Part shown: piece after piece, positions 56,842-64,000 of the stretch | Layout: the number at the start of each line of letters is the position of its first letter | Position numbering within the stretch: the first letter of the stretch is position 1 | Assembly (NCBI GenBank): GCA_963920765.1 | Contig: OY987246.1 | Location: forward strand, 18,534,868-18,598,867 | Direction of reading: 5' to 3' | Source: Ulota crispa | Lineage: Eukaryota; Streptophyta; Bryopsida; Orthotrichales; Orthotrichaceae | Length of the DNA: 64,000 bases | Translations under genes and position numbers: made by a program | Notes under the pieces: model-generated | Seen by the model: the letters and a program-made list of their open reading frames with translations, nothing else | Databases searched by the model: none | Told to the model about the DNA's origin: nothing

Positions 56842-58380
56842 TTAAAAGAAACTATCAACAATTGAACACATTTGAACAATATAACTTAGCTTGAAAAATA
56901 GATTTATTACAAACGAGAGTAACATTGCAAAATTGGATGACTCAAGAAAATGTAAATCTATATCTGCATTCAAAATGTGTTCAAGCCCAATTATTTTAGG
57001 AAAAAAACGTGAAGCAACTCTAATAAGCAAAATCTATTAGCCAATTTCAACTCTCCTACACTGAACTCATCTAGTAATAGATAATGTAGTATTACAGTTC
57101 CATGTTGTTCAAGCCAATATGGTTCAATGTTCCTCCTACATAAAATTAGTCATACTTTTAAATTTGTAAATATCAATTCCTTACATTTGAGGATCCTAAT
57201 TCTAGTGGCAAGAGTGCATCAAGTAGAATACACTATCTCAACTTATCAGCATGTTACAAGGAACCAAAAAAGGCAGGAGAAAAGAGAAATGGTTAGTTTT
57301 TATGCAATAAAGTTTCAATGTGTCTAGATATTCTTTAGTCTGCAGGCACCCAACCAACCCTTGGCCTTGGTGCCCTTAGAACGCCCTCTAATCCAAGAAA
57401 TTTACTATACAAAATCACATTCATAGCAATAGATCTGGATGAATGAAATGTTACGTTACAATTTTCCTTATTAAGACCTTATCCTTTAACTTGTATTGCA
57501 CACACCCGTATCTATAAAATAAATTCTAAAATACTTCAATCCAAGAGTTGAGCTTCACTAGGTCCACTTCAACCATTGGAAGATTCACCTGTAATCTTCA
57601 GTGCAAAACCTCCTAAATCCACAAGTCTAGTTTTCAAAAGAATACGACAATGGTATCCACCAATATATTATACATAAAGGCGTAAAGTTCAATACCACAT
57701 ATCAATTACATATGAAGGGATAATCATAAACAACCCATTTAAGATAAGCTATATTTTAAGCACCAACCATTCGCTTTAAAGTCTTTCTATTTCAAAGGTT
57801 AATTTCCCAGGCTCCACATTTAAGTACATAATTCCTGAACCTATCAACACAAACATCCAAATAGAATAAAGATCATTTTAAACAATCACTGTTCTCCTAA
57901 TTCCCAAAAGTTTCTGACAATCTCAAAAACTGAGCTCCGAATCACCCATGTCCATTTCGATCAGCAATTGCAAGTACCGACAATAACCAATGCAGATTCT
58001 CATCAAGCTTGGAGAGCATATATTACATTCCCACACACCGAAGAGTGACTATAACAATTTTTACATCCAACTGATGAACACATAATAGAGAAAAATAGGG
58101 TATTTTACAGCAAAGTATGGCACAAAGTGACTAACTACAGTAGTGATTATACAGGGCTGCTTCGTCTAAAGACTATAAACTCCATCTCAGCTCCAAAGCT
58201 ATCAGTTGGAATTAGGTCCTTCCAGTGTATTTTAACACTTTGTCAATTAAGTTCTGTACTTCAGCAGATTCAAGGTCGGCCCCCTTATTTGCCCCTACAG
58301 ACTTAATGGAGAGGCACCTAAACAATGAGTCTTCCAAAATTTACATGTTGAGCAACAGCCAGACGATGTCGACCAAATTT
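56842..58380. other. Unassigned AT-rich sequence
   Basis: No conserved gene or bounded element recognised over 1.5 kb downstream of the DsbA-like gene. Confidence 0.35.
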
Positions 58381-58384
58381 GAAC

Positions 58385-58890
58385 AATACCCTAAGCCCCA
58401 AGCTATAGATAAATTAAGCCCTAAGCGCGATTGCAAGTCGCAAAACCCAAAATCCTCAACCCAAACCATGGACATGAGCGCAATTGCAAGTTGCAAAATC
58501 CTAAACCCTAAGTTATGGACATGGAAAACCTGCGCGCGATTGCAGATCGCAAACCCTAAACTTGAGCTATGGACATGGAGTCCTAAGCGAGATTTGAAGT
58601 CGCAAAACCCTAAACCCCAAACCCCAAGCTATGGACCTTGAGCGCAATTGCAAGTCGCAAATACCGTAAGCCCTAAACCCCTAGCTAGGGACCTGGAAAC
58701 CTGAGCGCAACTGCAAGTCGCTAAATCCTAAACCCGAGCAATGGACATGGAAACCCTGAGTACGATTGCAAGTAGCAAAACCCTAAATCCACATCTCCAA
58801 GCCATGGACATGTCACCCTGAGCATGATTGCAAGTCGCAAAACCCTAAACCCTAAGCTATGGACACGGAAACCCTAAGCGCGATTTGCAA
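58385..58890. repeat. ~60-bp minisatellite with telomere-like motifs
   Basis: About eight degenerate units built from AAGCTATGGACATGGAAACC, CTGAGCGCGATTGCAAGTCG and CAAAACCCTAAACCC. CCCTAAA occurs inside each unit but never as a pure telomeric run. The array ends within 10 bp of the DsbA-like stop codon, so it makes up the gene's 3' UTR or abuts it. Confidence 0.8.
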
Positions 58891-58898
58891 GAGTACCT

Positions 58899-59606
58899 TC
58901 AGGGGCACCCGTCCGTCGTGCACGCGCCGTTCGGCGTCGCACCAGCGTCGGCTTCGGATTGCCGGAGCTTGGCGGCCACGTCAAACGCTTCAAGGAAAGC
59001 CTCGGGAGGCTGAGCACCGGAGATCTGGAACCGTCCGTCAATAACAAAATGGGGCACACCGGAAACGCCACGGCGGAACTTCCGCTCCGCATCCAAAACC
59101 TGCTTCAACCCGGCCTGCGGGTCCTCCAGAAACCCTCTTGCTCCGTCCACGCCAACCTTGTCCGCAGCCGCGACCAAAACCTCGCGATCCCCGATATACT
59201 TCTCCTGCGTAAAGAAATTCACGAACAGCTCCTCCACGAGGGCATTCTGGCTCTCCAGCCCTTGCCTCCCGGCGTACTCGATCAACCGATGACTGTCCAA
59301 GGTACTCCCCGTCTCGCCCCCCATGGAATACTTGTACCCTAACTTCGCAAAGGCGCCTCCGACTCTGTCGAGGATCGGCTGCATCCTGCCCTCGCCGAAC
59401 TTGGATTTGTAATATTCTTTCTTGTTCACTCCTTGCATGGGAGCGTCGGGGTTCAAGAAGAACGGGTGCCATTTCACCTCGACGGCGTACTGGTCCTTGG
59501 TCGCGGCTATGGCTTGCTCCAAATGCTTCTTCCCGATGAAGCACCAGGGACATACCGTGTCCGACGTCACGTCCACTCGGATCACCTTCTTCGCCATCGC
59601 TGCCAT
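58899..59606 (-). CDS. DsbA/FrnE-like thioredoxin-fold oxidoreductase
   Basis: A single exon of 235 aa in the DsbA-like FrnE/2-hydroxychromene-2-carboxylate isomerase family, the same group as Arabidopsis At5g38900 (about 217 aa); the physiological substrate is not established. After MAAMAKKVIRVDVTSDTVCP the active site reads CPWC (residues 20-23), followed by FIGKKHLEQAI. Further family blocks are HPFFLNPDAPMQGVNKKEY, LDSHRLIEYAGRQG, VEELFVNFFTQEKYIGDREV and, near residue 189, the cis-proline loop SGVPHFVIDGRFQISGAQPPE. No signal peptide is evident, so it is probably cytosolic. ATG 59606 is preferred to the in-frame ATG at 59597. The gene is much more GC-rich than its surroundings. A minisatellite touches its 3' end and another lies about 340 bp upstream of the start. 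Confidence 0.93.
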   Translation of the reverse strand: MAAMAKKVIRVDVTSDTVCPWCFIGKKHLEQAIAATKDQYAVEVKWHPFFLNPDAPMQGVNKKEYYKSKFGEGRMQPILDRVGGAFAKLGYKYSMGGETGSTLDSHRLIEYAGRQGLESQNALVEELFVNFFTQEKYIGDREVLVAAADKVGVDGARGFLEDPQAGLKQVLDAERKFRRGVSGVPHFVIDGRFQISGAQPPEAFLEAFDVAAKLRQSEADAGATPNGACTTDGCP

Positions 59607-59947
59607 CAACTTCGTCGTCCTCCCCGCTTTGCTGGCTCCGGCAATCTAACTCTTTAGGGTTTGGCCTCTTTGGGCTTGGGTTTGCTAAATAGCGATTGAA
59701 ATACGGCAATTTTGCTGAAATTCGGCAAGTTTGAGCGAGTGTGAGAGATTGCGTGACCGAATTGGGTTGGTGATTGCAGCAGATGAGAGCAATTTATAGC
59801 CGTGAGGGAATGGCGATGGTCGGAAAGTGAGAGCGAAGGTCGGGCGGGATTCTGGTTGATTTCAATGGCGGCCTTCGGTCGAACCATCCTGCCTTTCAAT
59901 GAATTCTAATGACATCGTTCGTGGAGTATTTGAGGTGGAGTAGATGA
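59607..59947 (-). promoter_or_regulatory. 5' leader/promoter of the DsbA-like gene
   Basis: Position and raised GC content suggest promoter and 5' UTR of the minus-strand gene. On the minus strand a TATAAATT box lies at about 59794-59801, which would place transcription start some 150-170 bp before the ATG. Confidence 0.4.
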
Positions 59948-60064
59948 TTTTCGTTGATCGGACGACGTTTGGAATTTTCGTTGGTCGGACGACGTTTGGA
60001 ATTTTCGTTGGTCGGACGACGTTTGGAATTTTCGTTGGTCGGACGACTTTTGGAATTTTCGCCG
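59948..60064. repeat. 27-bp minisatellite, four to five copies
   Basis: Unit TTGGAATTTTCGTTGGTCGG plus ACGACGT, four full copies and a partial one. The unit is nine codons, so a minus-strand frame over it reads NENSKRRPT repeatedly; no other support for a protein. Confidence 0.8.
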
Positions 60065-60361
60065 AGGACTTCGTGGCTCAGTAATGGTTGAACTAGTTTA
60101 TTCACCCATTGAACCAACTGGTTGACCACAGGGTTTTTTTTTCTGGCTGCACCCAGCCAGATTCGTTTTTTTTATATTCTATTTCTTCCAATGCATCTGC
60201 GTCCCTCTACAATTCTTCCAATCCTGCACAAACACTGAGGCTTCTTCTTGTTCACCTACAATGCCAAAAATACAACCCTAGCTGAGCCTGGTGATCCCTT
60301 CCCCTTATCTCTCTATCCACGTGCCCCTCTATCCCTGTTTTCCTTAAATATCCCCATGCCC

Positions 60362-60610
60362 TTAACCCCTAAGTGCCCCAGGATCTCAAAATGGGGAGCT
60401 CAGCTTTGAAAAATGTTCAGGTTTGATTCTTATCCTCTTCTTAATGGTAAAGTCTAAGGACTTGTACTTTTTCATGTACTTTTAGGCATGTGTCTACTAC
60501 CACTCAAAAAAAATTCAAGCTATTTGACTCTACTTAGGTAATAATTTTATTGGACTAAGTACACAAGGGTATGGATTTGAGTGAATATGGCATGGGTGCT
60601 CAAGGGTCAA
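60362..60610. mobile_element. TTAA-type element, ~248-bp family, copy 1
   Basis: TTAA-CCCCTAAGTGCCCC left; right end GGGTGCTCAAGGG followed by TCAA, a mutated TTAA. The right half (ATTTTATTGGACTAAGT, GTGAATATGG) is colinear with 62554-62799. It is followed by three copies of AAATATCCCCGTGCCCCTT at about 60609-60665. Confidence 0.7.
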
Positions 60611-60953
60611 ATATCCCCGTGCCCCTTAAATATCCCCGTGCCCCTTAAATATCCCCGTGCCTTTAATGTCCATGGCCCCCATCTCCATGCCCCCATCCCC
60701 ATAATTTGGTTACAGAATCCCATGCACTCACATTCCCACAATTTGATTACAAAACCCCATGCAATCACATTCTCATGATTCGGTTACGGATTTGTTGTCC
60801 TTAGGTATGGAATTGTCTAGGAGTACCACCAAGGACACTTTTAAGGTGTATTCTATTATATTTATAGTGGCTTAGTAATAGTTGGATGAGTGCGCGGAAA
60901 TTTCTTTGGTATCTGCATATTCTAAATGGCATCTGCTTATTTTGAATGAAAAG

Positions 60954-61388
60954 TAAGGTAGGAGCACCTATAAGCATGAAACTAAGGGTTTTGGGGTAGG
61001 AAAATCAAGTGATGAGCTTTGAAAAAAATAGTGTGGAGTTAGGATGAAGAGGAAATGAAAATATTGGTATCAATTTAAAAGTTCTAATTGCAAGAATTTC
61101 TTCACAAAGATTTTTCAAAGTTTTGAATCATGAATAATGTAAAGTTTTGTGTAGGGGATTTCTTCAGAGTGCTCATGTGCTCATAATACTAACTTGAGGA
61201 GTTCTCAAATAGTGAATGGGCCACCCAAAATTGTCATGCTAGTCACCCAAAACTGTCATGCTAGTCACCCAAAACCATTACTTTGTCACCCATAATCATA
61301 TATTTTTTTAATTGTCAATCATTGACATCGTTGACACAAGTAGGTATTGGGGATGGGGACACTAATGGTGAGAGATGCTCCTACCTTA
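60954..61388. mobile_element. TA-flanked MITE, AGGTAGG family, copy 3
   Basis: TA-AGGTAGGAGCACCTATAAGC left, AGATGCTCCTACCT-TA right, both TA intact. It starts like the short-type copies (CTAAGGGTTTTG) but is 435 bp long; CACCCAAAA-TGTCATGCTAGT is repeated inside at 61215-61275. Confidence 0.8.
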
Positions 61389-61649
61389 TACAATTGATGC
61401 TTGGGCCCACTTTCAAATTCTTTCAAACCTTCAAAAACAAGTGATCTTCAAAGGTTCAAAGGGTGGTTCACAATACGCCTTGCATTCAGTCAACATCCTA
61501 TTGATAATGAAGAATCCTATTGATTAAGAGCCAAAAGTTGGGATTTGGCAGTTTATTCTAAGCCTCAAGTCTCATGTCCTAATTGGCTGCATTTTGTTTA
61601 GGCGGTAGCACTTTTTGAAAGTTTTGGAGATAAGAAAGTGAGACTTCAC

Positions 61650-62557
61650 TTAACCCCTAAATGCCAAGGCACCCAATTTGGGTGTTCAAAAAACTTCAAG
61701 AAACTTTGAAACCCTATTGAAGGTACAGATTTTATCATTTTCAGGTTCTTTTTTTTGGAAAAGTTGTGCGCTCTAGTTAGCTCCACCGTTCAAATTCAAC
61801 TTTCTCTATATCTTATTCCAATTGTTTTTGGTGGAAAGTTAACTACAAGCATACATTTTGTGACATGAATAGTGTTGTGAATAGTGTCACAGAGCCTATG
61901 AGAAGTTGCCACATTGAAAAGGCAGGCATCAAGTTGAGCAAAAGGTGAAGATTTCGTTTGGGCACTCCCTCGGGCAATAAGGGCATTTTTATCAAAATTT
62001 TGACATCTAACAAAATCTAAAAAGTGCTTTTGGACTAATTTCACTTGGAATGTCTTTGTTATGAAAATTCAAATCCTTTCATCGTTGAAAATTCTTTCAT
62101 TCATAATGATTTTTGGTCAATAATTGGAGCTGAAATATTATTTGTATTAGATGGTTGCATTTTGACAATTGCGTTGCAAGCTCATTTGTGAAATTGTGGT
62201 CATGGATTTGGAACGGAGGCCATTGATTTTGAAGTAACAACAATAAACACTAAAGCAATCTAAGCGGTTGTTTTCCAATTTTGTATGTAGAAGTTGTCAA
62301 TTTGCATTAGAAGTTTTGGGCAGCTCCAAAAAAAGCAAAAAATTCTATTCTCATCATCATTCAATTGCAAATATCTTAAAATCCACAGAGCCATTTTGGA
62401 TTCTTTTTGAGTAGCGCCATCTAGAAGTCTTGAAGTTCAAGATTCAACAATTACAATTTTATTTTGATGTTTAATAATAATCTTACAAGGACAAATCAAT
62501 AACTTCAAAACTACCTTCCAAAAACAAGAAAAACACCCTTGGGCATTTAGGGGTTAA
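61650..62557. mobile_element. TTAA-flanked element, 908 bp
   Basis: TTAA-CCCCTAAATGCCAAGGC left and CTTGGGCATTTAGGGG-TTAA right: 14-bp termini like those of the 79-bp element at 42945. It has no transposase frame. The right TTAA is also the left TTAA of the following element. Confidence 0.85.
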
Positions 62558-62799
62558 CCCCTGACTCCCCAGCAACCAAATTCTGGTCACTTTGAATTTT
62601 AAAAAATCCTCTTTGATTGTTATAATTTTTGATTGGCATAGTCAAAACATTTGTCCTTTCTCCCATACCTTAGGGCTTGGCTCCATTTCCTATCGATACA
62701 CTCAATTTCTATGAATCTAGTTTTTGGTAACAATTTAATTGGAATGAGTTTGTATAAGTCTGGATTTTAGTGAATACGGGTTGGGCACTTAGAGGTTAA
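62554..62799. mobile_element. TTAA-flanked element, ~248-bp family, copy 2
   Basis: TTAA-CCCCTGACTCCCCAGC left, GGGCACTTAGAGG-TTAA right. Colinear in its right half with 60362-60610. It abuts the 908-bp element with one shared TTAA. Confidence 0.75.
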
Positions 62800-63419
62800 T
62801 ATTTGAATCAATCATTATGCTTGACCTAGGTTTCATCCTTGTGACACTAATATTTTTGTATAAAATGTTTGTGACTTTTTATACCATTACTCTTTGTATC
62901 TTTGTATGTAACAATCCAATACAATAAGATTTGGCATTGAAACAGGACTTCCAAAGATGGGACATGGGACGTAGTGTGAACTGCTTTTTAGTATGTCAAT
63001 CACACCAATTTGGAGGCTCATGTTTATTGTAGCTTAGTTCCCCTCTGTGTACAATGTGTCAATCTTTTTGCAGTTGGCATAGTGCACATGCCAATTTGTG
63101 AACCCACAATGGAAAATCTCTTCTTCATCTGATAAAATACACAATATTTTAAAATGTTACCTTATAGAAGACCATTCTTGGAAATTAAGAATCCATATTT
63201 GGATTCAAAGATTTTGCAATTGTCTACCAACAGTGTTTTTTTAGGGCTTGGCAAGAAAAGTCAAAGCATGCGTGCCCTCTTGGAACTCGTGAGTTTTTCA
63301 GAAGGACGAACAAACATTGGCCAAAATCCCAACACAAACTTTGAAACCGGCCTCACGAGGCCCAAAAAAAAACATTGTCTACCAACATAAAAGGAGATAG
63401 AATGAAATTTTATTGTTAC

Positions 63420-63936
63420 TCTTGTTTGAAAATGAATTGGAGAATTTCAACCCAAGGTCCACAAATTGGTATGTGCAATCTTGAGTTTTCTAGGATGGAA
63501 GACCTTAAAAATGAGCCTCAAGTAAACTAGAGCTTTGAGAAAAATCCACATAAGAAATTCATTTAAAATATACATAGGAATAGATTTTGAAAGCTCTAAA
63601 TTGATTATGGTTAGACATGTAATGACCTTAAACCTCATATTTTTTGGTGACTAACCATTTAGTTTTGACATGTGAAATTAGGATTAGACGACTTACATTC
63701 TTTTTTGCAATTTTAACACCCTCATGTTCAAATATTATAATGTTTCAAAATATAAGGGGTATTGTTGATTTTCTTTTCTTATGTAATAATTATCATCTCT
63801 AACATGTTTAGTTTAAGTTTGTATGGTGACAATTGAAAAAAACTTGATGAAATTTGTGAAAAAGTTGGTTGATTGTTCAGATTCATGGAAATTCCAAATA
63901 GCTCAAATAGGCCTTGGGCATTTCTCGGGGAGGTAA
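63420..63936. mobile_element. TTAA-type element, ~650-bp family, diverged copy 3
   Basis: The stretch GAGCCTCAAGTA, ATAGATTTTG, TTGATTATGGTTAGACATGT and TTTTAACACCCTCATG follows the order and orientation of 39097-39742. It ends GGGCATTTCTCGGGGAG-GTAA, a degraded terminus. The left end is not clear and an insertion may separate it, near 63130. Confidence 0.6.
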
Positions 63937-64000
63937 CTTATTGCATTTTAGAAACAATGTGCAATAGAATATACATAGCCTTTTATTCTTTTTGGATAAA

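Noticed and set aside
58440-58870. CCCTAAA repeats as an interstitial telomere
   Set aside because: The motif occurs once or twice per ~60-bp unit and never as a continuous array; it belongs to the minisatellite unit.
58899-59709. Frames of 127 and 223 codons overlapping the DsbA-like gene in other registers
   Set aside because: Shadow frames of a GC-rich coding exon; only the CPWC-containing frame matches a protein family.
1-64000. tRNA, rRNA or other structural RNA genes
   Set aside because: I looked for tRNA boxes and conserved rRNA blocks on both strands and found none that I could support.

Overview
The window is nuclear DNA of a land plant. Its genes are split by GT-AG introns (one GC-AG), their proteins match plant families along their length, a piece of plant-type mitochondrial nad5 is embedded in it, and short non-autonomous DNA transposons occupy much of the non-genic sequence. 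The sparse genes and the abundance of MITEs suggest a mid-sized to large genome. I cannot name the species from the sequence; a non-flowering plant is only a guess.

Five intact genes and one host pseudogene can be read. (1) 1347-4822, plus: an SLC35F5-type drug/metabolite transporter in 3 exons. (2) 9579-11653, minus: a mitochondrial-type ribosomal protein uL24 with a KOW motif, 5 coding exons and a probable 5' UTR intron. (3) 16656-20549, minus: a TcdA-like tRNA threonylcarbamoyladenosine dehydratase (E1/ThiF fold), 11 exons, 491 aa. (4) 38011-42150, plus: a wrecked MCTP (multiple C2 domain and transmembrane region) gene split by inserted transposons. (5) 44932-51958, minus: gamma-tubulin complex component 4 in 16 exons, 728 aa. 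(6) 58899-59606, minus: a single-exon DsbA/FrnE-like thioredoxin-fold oxidoreductase, 235 aa. An unrecognised repeat-bearing coding stretch lies at 33192-33948. The genes are independent housekeeping genes and do not form a pathway or cluster.

The rest is mobile DNA. A broken Ty3/gypsy chromovirus fills about 24.0-30.7 kb on the minus strand; its LTRs carry arrays of heat-shock-element-like motifs. The main finding is at least fifteen elements (63 to about 910 bp, in several unrelated sequence families) that start TTAA-CCY and end RGG-TTAA, or degenerate forms of this. One sits inside another MITE whose sister copy shows the approximate empty site, so TTAA is the target duplication. Several pairs abut and share a single TTAA. 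This is the signature of the piggyBac superfamily, which as far as I know is scarcely described in land plants; no transposase is visible here.

Other element families are Stowaway-like and related TA-flanked MITEs, a 269-bp family with 4-bp target duplications, a hAT-like element with an 8-bp duplication inside an MCTP exon, a long-TIR family in an intron of the transporter, and an inverted-repeat element carrying a minisatellite. One nested structure (35111-36833) holds the nad5 fragment. Two genes (TcdA-like and GCP4) show local tandem duplications that copy an exon end with its splice site.
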